A DNA stretch of 13,107 nt from JBQTJJ01 sp052387235 (lineage in GTDB: Bacteria > Actinomycetota > Acidimicrobiia > Acidimicrobiales > GCA-2861595), in assembly GCA_052387235.1 (NCBI GenBank), contig JBQTJJ010000058.1, forward strand, positions 1 through 13,107, in the 5' to 3' direction. A model generated the notes under the pieces. The model saw only the letters and a program-made list of their open reading frames with translations. It ran no database searches and was not told where the DNA came from. The position numbers were made by a program, and so were the translations under genes. This document shows positions 1 through 5,290 of the stretch, in pieces; the stretch's first letter is position 1, and each line of letters begins with the position of its first letter.

Positions 1-130
1 GCTCGAAGTCGCGGCCCCGGCTCCACGGCACCATCTCGTGGGGGAACCACTCCTTGGCCTTGGACAAGTGATGGTCCAGGAGCTTGGCCACCGTGGGCTC
101 CAGCTCCTCGAGGAGGGCGCGGTCGTCCAT
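1..130 (-). CDS. Acyl-ACP desaturase, N-terminal fragment (cut by window edge)
   Basis: Leftward gene of which only the first 43 codons lie in the window; it starts with ATG at 130. The visible residues include LLEELEPTVAKLL, then KAKEWFPHEMVPWSRGRDFE. Both resemble the N-terminus of actinobacterial ferritin-like acyl-ACP (stearoyl-ACP type, DesA-like) desaturases, soluble di-iron enzymes that introduce a double bond into acyl chains carried by acyl carrier protein. The iron-binding ExxH motifs would lie beyond the edge, so the call rests on the N-terminal signature only. There is no Shine-Dalgarno sequence. A TAGGCT -10 candidate (139-144) lies 8 nt upstream of the ATG, so the mRNA would have almost no leader, and a 20-bp palindrome (141-160) overlaps that element. 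The gene diverges from the peroxiredoxin gene. Regulation by a TetR-type repressor that responds to a lipid ligand is likely but inferred. Confidence 0.75.
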   Translation of the reverse strand, partial: MDDRALLEELEPTVAKLLDHHLSKAKEWFPHEMVPWSRGRDFE

Positions 131-138
131 GGGGGGTC

Positions 139-144
139 AGCCTA
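139..144 (-). promoter_or_regulatory. Putative -10 element of the desaturase gene
   Basis: On the minus strand the hexamer is TAGGCT, matching the TANNNT pattern of actinobacterial sigma-A promoters. It ends 8 nt before the ATG, which puts the expected start of transcription about 2 nt from the start codon. TGGCGT, 17 nt further upstream (162-167), is a weak -35 candidate. Confidence 0.45.
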
Positions 145-160
145 CCTACCAGTAGGTAGG
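141..160. promoter_or_regulatory. TetR-type operator palindrome over the desaturase promoter
   Basis: CCTACCTACCAGTAGGTAGG is a perfect inverted repeat with 9-bp arms and a 2-bp centre. This short, near-contiguous palindrome is typical of operators bound by TetR-family dimers, many of which control lipid genes in Actinobacteria. It overlaps the likely -10 (139-144, minus strand) and fills the -10 to -35 spacer of the desaturase, so a bound protein should block RNA polymerase. The cognate regulator is not in the window. Symmetry is seen directly; protein family and effect are inferred. Confidence 0.65.
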
Positions 161-210
161 GACGCCAGGCGAGCAAACTTTTCCGGTCAGTTGCGACGGG
201 GCGCGGTTAA

Positions 211-231
211 AGTTGACCTGCTGGGTCAACT
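211..231. promoter_or_regulatory. Inverted repeat in the peroxiredoxin promoter/leader
   Basis: AGTTGACC and GGTCAACT form a perfect inverted repeat with 8-bp arms and a 5-bp spacer, starting 56 bp upstream of the peroxiredoxin ATG. The size and spacing fit an operator for a dimeric helix-turn-helix regulator (MarR, LysR or similar). A TAAAGT -10 candidate (208-213) overlaps the left arm, so the repeat may cover the start of transcription. Stress-responsive control of a peroxiredoxin would be logical, but no regulator gene is in view and the family cannot be named from sequence. Confidence 0.5.
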
Positions 232-253
232 ATGCGGCCCGGCATCCGGACCT

Positions 254-258
254 GGAGG
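254..258 (+). promoter_or_regulatory. Ribosome binding site of the peroxiredoxin gene
   Basis: GGAGG lies 8 nt upstream of the ATG at 267. It decides the start in favour of 267 over the upstream in-frame codon at 213, which falls inside the inverted repeat. It is the only strong Shine-Dalgarno sequence among the rightward genes of this window. Confidence 0.8.
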
Positions 259-266
259 TACACACC

Positions 267-902
267 ATGGCTCTGCAGCTCGGCGACCCCGCTCCCGACT
301 TCACCGCTGAGACCACCGAAGGCAAGCTGAACCTCTACGAGTTCCTGGGCGACGGCTGGGGCGTCCTGTTCTCGCACCCGAGGGACTTCACCCCGGTATG
401 CACGACCGAGCTGGGCCGGGTGGCCAAGCTCAAGGACGAGTTCACCAAGCGCAACACCAAGGTCATCGGCCTGAGCGTCGACTCGGTGGACGACCACGAG
501 AGATGGGCCGAGGACATCGCCGAGACCCAGGGCGCCCGGGTCAACTTCCCCATGATCGGCGACCCGGACCGCAGCATCGCCGACCTGTTCGGGATGATCC
601 ACCCCAACGCCAGCGACACCCAGACGGTGCGGTCCGTCTTCATCATCGGGCCCGACAAGAAGATCAAGCTCACCCTCACCTACCCGCAGTCCACCGGCCG
701 GAACTTCGACGAGATCCTCCGGGTGATCGACTCGCTCCAGCTCACGGCCAACTACCAGGTCTCGACCCCTGCCGACTGGAAGGACGGCGAGGACGTGATC
801 ATCATCCCGGCCGTCTCCGACGAGCAGGCCAGGGAGAAGTTCCCCAAGGGCTGGGACGCGAAGAAGCCCTACCTGCGGCTCACGCCGCAGCCCAACAAGT
901 AG
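267..902 (+). CDS. 1-Cys peroxiredoxin (Prx6 type)
   Basis: A 211-residue thiol peroxidase of the AhpC/TSA superfamily, Prx6 subfamily, which reduces hydrogen peroxide and alkyl hydroperoxides in the cytoplasm. The active-site segment HPRDFTPVCTTEL places the peroxidatic Cys at residue 45, with Thr42 and Pro43 completing the T-x-x-C loop. A conserved Arg lies in TVRSVFIIGPD. No other cysteine is present, so there is no resolving Cys and an external thiol must recycle the enzyme. The extended C-terminal part (NYQVSTPADWKDGEDVIIIP, about residues 160-211) is characteristic of Prx6 and separates it from shorter AhpC or Bcp enzymes. Length is normal for the family. The start at 267 has a GGAGG site 8 nt upstream. 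It diverges from the desaturase, and a GC-rich hairpin follows the stop. Confidence 0.93.
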   Translation: MALQLGDPAPDFTAETTEGKLNLYEFLGDGWGVLFSHPRDFTPVCTTELGRVAKLKDEFTKRNTKVIGLSVDSVDDHERWAEDIAETQGARVNFPMIGDPDRSIADLFGMIHPNASDTQTVRSVFIIGPDKKIKLTLTYPQSTGRNFDEILRVIDSLQLTANYQVSTPADWKDGEDVIIIPAVSDEQAREKFPKGWDAKKPYLRLTPQPNK

Positions 903-912
903 TCCCAGGCCT

Positions 913-954
913 GCCGCCGGCGGGCCGGCTCCGTCCCGGCCGGCCGCCGGCGGC
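913..954 (+). terminator. GC-rich hairpin after the peroxiredoxin gene
   Basis: GCCGCCGGC (913-921) pairs with GCCGGCGGC (946-954). An inner stem, GGCCGG (923-928) with CCGGCC (936-941), encloses a 7-nt loop. The structure begins 10 nt after the stop codon. It has no following T-run, so it is at best an L-shaped or factor-assisted terminator of the kind proposed for high-GC Actinobacteria, or an mRNA 3' end stabiliser. Confidence 0.4.
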
Positions 955-992
955 GCCGCGCTCGGGGCTGTCGGAAGGCCACGGTGCCCACG

Positions 993-998
993 TAGCCT
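993..998 (+). promoter_or_regulatory. Putative -10 element of the Thr-rich protein gene
   Basis: TAGCCT matches TANNNT and ends 7 nt before the GTG at 1006. Transcription would therefore begin at or within a base of the start codon, giving a leaderless mRNA. No convincing -35 is seen. Confidence 0.45.
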
Positions 999-1005
999 TG
1001 AGGCA

Positions 1006-1434
1006 GTGCATCAGGGGGACGAGGAGGAGGGCCGGCAGGTCCGGCCGCCGGCCCGCTGGTTCCGGTTGCTCCTGGTCGGGCTCGGTCTCGTGCTGGTAGC
1101 GGACGCCCTCGGCCTGGTGGGCGGCTCGGGCGCCGGCGAGGAGGACCCGCCGAAACCGAAGGTCCTGGGCTCGGTGGTCACCCGGCCGCCGAGCACGGCG
1201 GCCGCCAAAGTGGCGGCCACGGAGGCGCCGTCGATCTCGACGACCGCCGAGCCGGTCACGACCACCCGCCCCACCACGACCACCACGGCTCCGACGACCA
1301 CCACGACGACGACCGAGCCCACCACCACCACCACCGAGGCGACCACGACCACCACGACGACCACCGAGCCTCCCACCACCACGTTCCCGCCCCCGCCCCC
1401 GCCCACCACGGCGCCGCCCGGCCCGGAGCCGTGA
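1006..1434 (+). CDS. Membrane-anchored protein with a long Thr/Pro-rich tail, function unknown
   Basis: I do not recognise a family. The 142-residue product has a short charged N-terminus (DEEEGR, residues 5-10), one hydrophobic segment at about 18-38 preceded by Arg residues, and then about 100 residues without predicted globular structure. Residues from about 80 to the end are almost only Thr with Pro, Glu and Ala. The topology is probably N-in, with the tail outside the membrane, where a Thr-rich stalk could cross the wall or be glycosylated; this is inference. The GTG start at 1006 is chosen because a TANNNT element sits 7 nt upstream and no Shine-Dalgarno sequence is usable. It stands alone: 103 bp after the peroxiredoxin gene and 43 bp before the thiolase gene. 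The PknB and PstP tails encoded further right have similar composition. That it is a real gene is likely but not certain, because low-complexity GC-rich DNA can hold spurious frames. Confidence 0.6.
   Translation: MHQGDEEEGRQVRPPARWFRLLLVGLGLVLVADALGLVGGSGAGEEDPPKPKVLGSVVTRPPSTAAAKVAATEAPSISTTAEPVTTTRPTTTTTAPTTTTTTTEPTTTTTEATTTTTTTTEPPTTTFPPPPPPTTAPPGPEP
1258..1400 (+). repeat. ACC/ACG codon low-complexity tract (poly-Thr coding)
   Basis: Imperfect trinucleotide repetition of ACC and ACG, broken by GAG, CCC and GCG codons, encodes runs of four to eight Thr. Such tracts change length easily by slippage or recombination. It has no spacers of unique sequence, so it is not a CRISPR array. Confidence 0.7.
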
Positions 1435-1465
1435 TCGTGGCCTGGCGGAGGCCTCCCGCCCGGTC

Positions 1466-1471
1466 CACACT
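1466..1471 (+). promoter_or_regulatory. Weak -10 candidate of the thiolase gene
   Basis: CACACT keeps only the A at position 2 and T at position 6 of the TANNNT pattern, but its distance of 6 nt to the GTG at 1478 matches the other leaderless-type starts here. The gene could equally be read from transcripts arriving from upstream. Confidence 0.25.
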
Positions 1472-1477
1472 GGGCTG

Positions 1478-2656
1478 GTGGCCACCGCCGTCATCGTCGA
1501 CGCCGTCCGCACCGGCGGCGGCAAGCGGAACGGGAAGCTGCGGGGCTGGCACCCGGCGGATCTGGCGGCCGAGGTCCTCGTCGCCCTGGTGGCCCGCAAC
1601 GACCTCGACCCCGCCCTGATCGACGACGTCATCATGGGCTGCGTCATGCAGGTCGGCGAGCAGGGCCTGAACGTGGCCCGCAACGCCGTGCTGGCCGCCG
1701 GCTTCCCGGAGTCGGTGCCGGCCACCACGATCGACCGCCAGTGCGGCAGCTCGCAGCAGGCGGCCCACTTCGCGGCCCAGGGCGTGATCGCCGGCGCCTA
1801 CGACGTGGTGGTGGCGGCCGGCGTGGAGTGCATGAGCCGGGTGCCGATGGGCGCCTCCATGCAGGTGGGCGGCATGCCCTTCGGGCCCCGGATGTTCCGG
1901 CGCTACGCCGGCGCCGGCGGCCTGGTGCCCCAGGGCATCTCGGCCGAGCTCATGGCCGAGCGGTGGGGTCTCACCCGCGAGGAGCTCGACGCCTTCGGGG
2001 CCCGGTCCCAGCAGCGGGCGGCGTCGGCCCGGGCCGAGGGTCGCTTCTCCAACGAGATCGTGCCGGTCGCCGTCCGGGACGACAACGGCCACGACACCGG
2101 GGAGGTCCTCGACTACGACGAGGGCATCCGACCCGGCACCACGGTGGCCACGCTGGCCACGCTGAAGCCGTCGTTCAAGCCCGACGGCGGCAAGGTCACC
2201 GCCGGCAACTCGTCGCAGATCACCGACGGCGCCGCCGCCGTGCTGGTGATGAGCGAGGAGCGCTGCAGCGAGCTGGGCCTCACGCCCCGGGCCCGGTTCA
2301 CCACGTTCGCCCTGGCCGGCGTCGACCCCGTCACCATGCTCACCGGGCCCATCCCGGCCACGGCCCGGGTGCTGGAGCGGGCCAAGCTCGACCTGGCCGA
2401 CGTCGACGTGGTGGAGATCAACGAGGCCTTCGCGTCGGTGGTGCTGGCGTGGGAGCGGGAGACGCACGCCGACATGGATCGGGTCAACGTGAACGGCGGC
2501 GCCATTGCCCTCGGCCATCCCCTCGGCGCGTCGGGGGCCAAGCTGATGAGCACCCTGGTCAACGAGCTGGAGCGCAGCGGCGGCAGGATCGGGCTCCAGG
2601 TCATGTGCGAGGGCGGCGGCCTGGCCAACGCCACCATCATCGAGCGGCTCGGATAG
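1478..2656 (+). CDS. Thiolase (acetyl-CoA acetyltransferase / 3-ketoacyl-CoA thiolase)
   Basis: A 392-residue thiolase, full length for the family. These enzymes act on acyl-CoAs in the cytoplasm, either cleaving 3-ketoacyl-CoA in beta-oxidation or condensing two acyl-CoAs. The nucleophile Cys89 is in IDRQCGSSQQA, the catalytic His347 in GGAIALGHPLGASGAK, and the second acid/base Cys377 in MCEGGGLANATI. NEAF, a further family signature, lies at codons starting near 2420. The N-terminus (AVIVDAVRTGGGKRNGKL) supports the GTG start at 1478. The substrate cannot be told: CEGGG rather than CIGGG and the TTIDRQCGSSQQA context are common in actinobacterial FadA-like degradative thiolases, which suggests fatty-acid or sterol side-chain breakdown. 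No partner enoyl-CoA hydratase or dehydrogenase is adjacent. The next gene starts 19 bp after the stop. Confidence 0.93.
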   Translation: MATAVIVDAVRTGGGKRNGKLRGWHPADLAAEVLVALVARNDLDPALIDDVIMGCVMQVGEQGLNVARNAVLAAGFPESVPATTIDRQCGSSQQAAHFAAQGVIAGAYDVVVAAGVECMSRVPMGASMQVGGMPFGPRMFRRYAGAGGLVPQGISAELMAERWGLTREELDAFGARSQQRAASARAEGRFSNEIVPVAVRDDNGHDTGEVLDYDEGIRPGTTVATLATLKPSFKPDGGKVTAGNSSQITDGAAAVLVMSEERCSELGLTPRARFTTFALAGVDPVTMLTGPIPATARVLERAKLDLADVDVVEINEAFASVVLAWERETHADMDRVNVNGGAIALGHPLGASGAKLMSTLVNELERSGGRIGLQVMCEGGGLANATIIERLG

Positions 2657-2675
2657 CCCGCCGGCGCCTTTGCCG

Positions 2676-3913
2676 ATGGCACCGCCCGCGTCACCCGCTG
2701 CCGCGGCCGGGCCCCTGGCCGTGCCGGGGATGGAGGTGGCCACCCGGTTCCGCCCGGGTGACGCCGACCTGGACGTGGGCGGCGACTTCTTCGACGTGTT
2801 CCGGCTCGGCCGCAACGCGTGGGGGATGGCGGTGGGCGACGTGTGCGGCGCCGGCGCGCCCGCCGCGTCCATGACCGTCCTGGCCCGCTCCACCCTTCGG
2901 GTGGCGGCGGCGCGCCACGCCCTGCCGTCGGCGGTGCTCGGCGAGGTGAACGCCGGCCTGGCCGCGGGCACGGCCGGCGTGGACGACCGGTTCTGCACGG
3001 TCGTGTTCGCCCGCCTCGAGCTCGACGTGTGCGGGGCCTGGGTCACGCTGGCCAGCGCCGGCCACCCCCGCCCCGTCGTGGTGCGGCGGGCGGGTTGGAT
3101 CGACCAGCGGGGCCAGGCCGGCACGCCGCTCGGCATGTTCCCGGCGGCCTCGGTCACGGACGACCGGGTGGGCCTCGGGCCGGGCGACGCCCTGGTGTTC
3201 TTCACGGACGGCATCACGGAGGCCCGCGGCCCCGACGGCGAGCTGTACGGCGACGAGGGGCTCCCCACCGCCCTGCTCGAGGCGGCGGGCCGGCCCGCCG
3301 ACGCCATGGCCGAGCGCCTCCTGGCCGGCGCCGAGGCCTTCGCCGGCGGCCGGGTGCGCGACGACGTGGCCGTGCTGGTGCTGCGCGTGCCGGACGACGC
3401 CAAGGAGGCGTCGCTGGAGCGGCTGGCCGAGGCCACCGGCGTGCCCGCCGGCGAGCTGATGCTGCCCGGCTACCCGGTGGGCGATCCACACGGCGGGCTG
3501 TGGCACCAGCGCCCGCTGGCGCCCCGCGAGGCCAGGATGGCCCTGGCCGCCGAGCCGGCCAGCGTTCCCGCCACCCGCCGCTTCCTCACCGGGGTGCTGC
3601 GCAGCTGGCGCATGCCGGAGGTCGTGGGCGGGGACGTGGAGCTGCTGGCCAGCGAGCTGGCCACCAACGCCGTGCGCCACGCCGACTCCCGCTTCACCGT
3701 CACGTCGGCTACGACGGGGCGCGGGTGCGGGTGGAGGTGGGCGACGGGTCCCGGGCCCGGCCCGAGCTGCGCTCCCCTCCGCCCGACGAGGCCGGGGGCC
3801 GGGGCCTGGTGCTGGTGGAGGCGCTGGCCTCGGCCTGGGGCGTGACCTCCACGGTCGAGGGCAAGCGGGTCTGGTTCGAGGTGCCGGCCGAGGCCGCCAC
3901 CGCCGCGCCGTGA
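2676..3913 (+). CDS. SpoIIE-type PP2C phosphatase fused to HATPase_c_2 domain, frameshifted near 3704
   Basis: A partner-switching regulator combining a phosphatase and an anti-sigma-type kinase domain. Numbering from ATG 2676, the SpoIIE/PP2C domain covers about residues 18-238, with metal-site motifs GGDFFD (35-40), GDVCGAGAPAA (54-64), ASAGHPRP (127-132), FFTDGITEARG (175-185) and RDDVAVLVLR (228-237). A RsbW/SpoIIAB-like HATPase domain starts near residue 290, with its N-box at SELATNAVRHADS (326-338). The frame then leaves the family: after Thr343 (codon 3702-3704) the protein turns into Gly/Pro/Trp-rich sequence ending at 3845. The neighbouring frame continues the domain (VGYDGARVRVEVGDGS, then GGRGLVLVEALASAWGV and GKRVWFEV) to the stop at 3911-3913. 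One missing G beside 3704 explains this; restored, the product is 412 residues. Either a sequencing error or a real mutation is possible. No N-terminal sensor domain is present. No Shine-Dalgarno sequence is seen; TTG 2670 is an alternative start. Confidence 0.82.
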
Positions 3914-3930
3914 CGCCGGCCGGGCCTGGG

Positions 3931-3936
3931 TACGCT
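3931..3936 (+). promoter_or_regulatory. Putative -10 element of the small zinc-ribbon membrane gene
   Basis: TACGCT ends 7 nt before the GTG at 3944, giving a leaderless transcript. It lies in the 30-bp gap after the SpoIIE-type gene, so the small gene can be transcribed independently of it. Confidence 0.5.
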
Positions 3937-3943
3937 CGCGACC

Positions 3944-4192
3944 GTGTTCAGGCTGCTGGTCGCGTTGGTGATGTTCCTCGTCATCATGCGGGTGGGCCTG
4001 ATGGTGCTGCGGGCCCTGGCCCGGCCGGTTCCCGAGCCGCCCCCCCCCGGCGAGATGCGCCGGGTGAACCTGCGCTACCGCTGTTCCAGCTGCGGGATGG
4101 AGCTGAAGATGACCGCGGCGCCGGACGAGGCCCCCGAGCCGCCCCGCCACTGCATGGAGGAGATGCAGCTGGTGGCGCCCGCCATCGAGTGA
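3944..4192 (+). CDS. Small membrane protein with C-terminal zinc-ribbon-like motif, function unknown
   Basis: An 82-residue product. Residues 3-25 form one hydrophobic helix (LLVALVMFLVIMRVGLMVL), followed by a Pro-rich linker (28-35) and a compact domain with CSSCGMEL (Cys47, Cys50) and PPRHCMEEM (His69, Cys70). The C-x2-C plus H-C pair resembles a small zinc ribbon facing the cytoplasm. I know similar C-x2-CG-M-E proteins as uncharacterised actinobacterial proteins but cannot assign a function. The GTG start is supported by the TACGCT element 7 nt upstream; no Shine-Dalgarno sequence exists. It lies 30 bp after the phosphatase/kinase gene and ends only 9 bp from the end of crgA, which it meets tail to tail. 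A membrane-tethered nucleic-acid or protein-binding adaptor is conceivable, but this is speculation. Confidence 0.75.
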   Translation: MFRLLVALVMFLVIMRVGLMVLRALARPVPEPPPPGEMRRVNLRYRCSSCGMELKMTAAPDEAPEPPRHCMEEMQLVAPAIE

Positions 4193-4201
4193 GCCAGTGG
4201 G

Positions 4202-4522
4202 CTACCGGTACTTGGTGGCGGTGATGAAGCCGGCCGTGATCATCCCGAGGCCCGCGAACAGGTACTCGTTCTTGGCGTCTCCGGGCAGGACCTCGAGGTA
4301 GTTGGCGATGATCACCAGCATCCCCAGGACGAGGAGGGTGAACATGAGCACCGGCACCCACTTGGGGCTCACTTTCTCCTCCCGCGGGATGGGCGGCGTG
4401 TACCGGCCCGACCCCTTGGGCGTGGCCCGGCCGGTGGTGGGCCGTGACCCGGGCCCCGCCCTGCGGGCGCCCTTTCCGGGCGGCTCCTTCGTCTTCGGGC
4501 GGCTTCGCTCGGGCCGGGCCAT
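4202..4522 (-). CDS. crgA: Cell division protein CrgA
   Basis: A 106-residue protein of the CrgA (UPF0233) family, a small inner-membrane divisome component known in mycobacteria and streptomycetes to contact FtsZ, FtsI/PBPs and FtsQ-type proteins and to influence septum timing. It has a basic N-terminal tail (1-38), the family signature SGRYTPP (38-44), then SPKWVPVLMF, a first transmembrane helix (about 54-75) ending at NYLEVLPGDAKNEYL, and a second helix (about 86-102) ending in GFITATKYR. Length and both helices are normal for the family. ATG at 4522 is preceded after 6 nt by TAGTCT, so translation is probably leaderless. It diverges from the DUF881 gene with 21 bp between start codons and sits in the conserved position next to the pknB cluster. 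Confidence 0.95.
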   Translation of the reverse strand: MARPERSRPKTKEPPGKGARRAGPGSRPTTGRATPKGSGRYTPPIPREEKVSPKWVPVLMFTLLVLGMLVIIANYLEVLPGDAKNEYLFAGLGMITAGFITATKYR

Positions 4523-4528
4523 GGGACG

Positions 4529-4534
4529 AGACTA
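4529..4534 (-). promoter_or_regulatory. Putative -10 element of crgA (half of a bidirectional promoter)
   Basis: On the minus strand TAGTCT is followed by 6 nt and then the crgA ATG at 4522. Counting 7 nt from the hexamer puts the transcription start exactly on the A of ATG. It shares bases 4533-4534 with the -10 of the opposite gene. Confidence 0.5.
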
Positions 4535-4538
4535 GCGA
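4533..4538 (+). promoter_or_regulatory. Putative -10 element of the DUF881 gene (half of a bidirectional promoter)
   Basis: TAGCGA keeps the TA of the TANNNT pattern but lacks the final T, so it is weaker than its partner. It ends 5 nt before the ATG at 4544. Only 21 bp separate the two start codons, so both promoters must use the same DNA. Confidence 0.4.
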
Positions 4539-4543
4539 GTTCC

Positions 4544-5248
4544 ATGGCCCGGTCCCGCTCCCTCCTCGCCCTCGGCTGCGTCCTCCTCGGCTTCCTCGCC
4601 GTCGCCGTGCTGCGCACCCGGCCCGCCGACCCGTCGGCCCGGCTGAGCCGGGAGTACCGGCTGGCCGACCTGATCGAGCAGCAGCAGCGGTCCACCGAGG
4701 CCCTGCGCCGCCAGGCCGTCTCCCTCCGCCGGGAGGTGGAGGAGTTGCGGGTCCGCCGGGCCGGCGGCGAGGCCCGGTCGGCGCAGCGGGAGCGGGAGCT
4801 GGGCGACCTCGGCCTGGCCGCCGGCCTGGTGGCGGTGACGGGGCCGGGCGTGCGGGTGACCCTGGACGACTCAGAGCTCGACCGCGCCCCGACCGGCAAC
4901 GTCAACGACCTGGTGGTCCACTCCCAGGACGTGCAGGCCGTGGTCAACGCCCTGTGGCGGGCGGGGGCGGAGGCGGTGGGGATCAACGGCCAGCGCCTGG
5001 TCGCCACCAGCGCCGTCCTGTGCGTGGGCAACACCCTGCTGCTCAACGGCACCGTCCACTCCCCCCCGTACACGGTGACGGCGGTGGGAGCCGCCAGGGA
5101 CCGCTTCGAGACCGACGCCCTGGTGCGCCGCCTCCGCGACGACGCCACCGCCTACGGGCTGCGCTTCTCGGTGTCGAAGCTCGACGCGGTGGAGGTGCCC
5201 GCCTACCGGGGCGCCACCACCCTCGCCTACGCCCGACCCCTTCCCTGA
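4544..5248 (+). CDS. DUF881 family membrane protein (YlxW/Rv0012-like)
   Basis: A 234-residue protein of the DUF881 family, found across Gram-positive bacteria near cell-division or cell-wall genes; its biochemical role is unknown. One N-terminal transmembrane helix (about 6-24) is followed by a charged, heptad-like coiled coil (about 35-90, rich in Arg, Glu and Leu) and the globular domain with family landmarks GVRVTLDDS (102-110), GNVNDLVVHSQDVQAVVNALW (118-138), GAEAVGINGQRL (141-152) and GNTLLLNG (162-169). Most of the protein is therefore outside the cytoplasm. Its place between crgA and trpG matches Rv0012 of M. tuberculosis, which supports orthology and a link to wall growth or division. 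The ATG at 4544 lacks a Shine-Dalgarno sequence and seems leaderless. The 42-bp gap to trpG holds its own -10-like element. Confidence 0.92.
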   Translation: MARSRSLLALGCVLLGFLAVAVLRTRPADPSARLSREYRLADLIEQQQRSTEALRRQAVSLRREVEELRVRRAGGEARSAQRERELGDLGLAAGLVAVTGPGVRVTLDDSELDRAPTGNVNDLVVHSQDVQAVVNALWRAGAEAVGINGQRLVATSAVLCVGNTLLLNGTVHSPPYTVTAVGAARDRFETDALVRRLRDDATAYGLRFSVSKLDAVEVPAYRGATTLAYARPLP

Positions 5249-5277
5249 TCCCGGGCGGGAGCCGGCGCCACCCCCGC

Positions 5278-5283
5278 TACGGT
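5278..5283 (+). promoter_or_regulatory. Putative -10 element of the trpG/pabA gene
   Basis: TACGGT ends 7 nt before the GTG at 5291. This spacing selects 5291 as start over GTG 5282, which lies inside the hexamer. Confidence 0.5.
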
Positions 5284-5290
5284 GCGGCCC

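Noticed and set aside
213..266. Earlier start for the peroxiredoxin at 213
   Set aside because: The extra 18 residues are not part of the Prx6 family, the codon lies inside an inverted repeat, and GGAGG favours 267.
1258..1400. Possible CRISPR or tandem-repeat array
   Set aside because: The repetition is codon-sized (ACC/ACG) and encodes poly-Thr; there are no constant repeats with unique spacers.
1256..3436. 726-codon minus-strand frame opposite the thiolase and SpoIIE-type genes
   Set aside because: Low-complexity translation (runs of Trp, Ser and Arg at its end come from the Thr-codon tract read in reverse); the genes on the other strand are clearly real.
3698..3712. Programmed ribosomal frameshift in the SpoIIE-HATPase gene
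   Set aside because: There is no X-XXY-YYZ slippery heptamer or run of identical bases at the switch point, and no hairpin of note just after it. A missing base is simpler.
4203..4210. TACCGGTA palindrome at the crgA stop codon
   Set aside because: Eight bases, too short for a terminator or a convincing operator, and within coding sequence.
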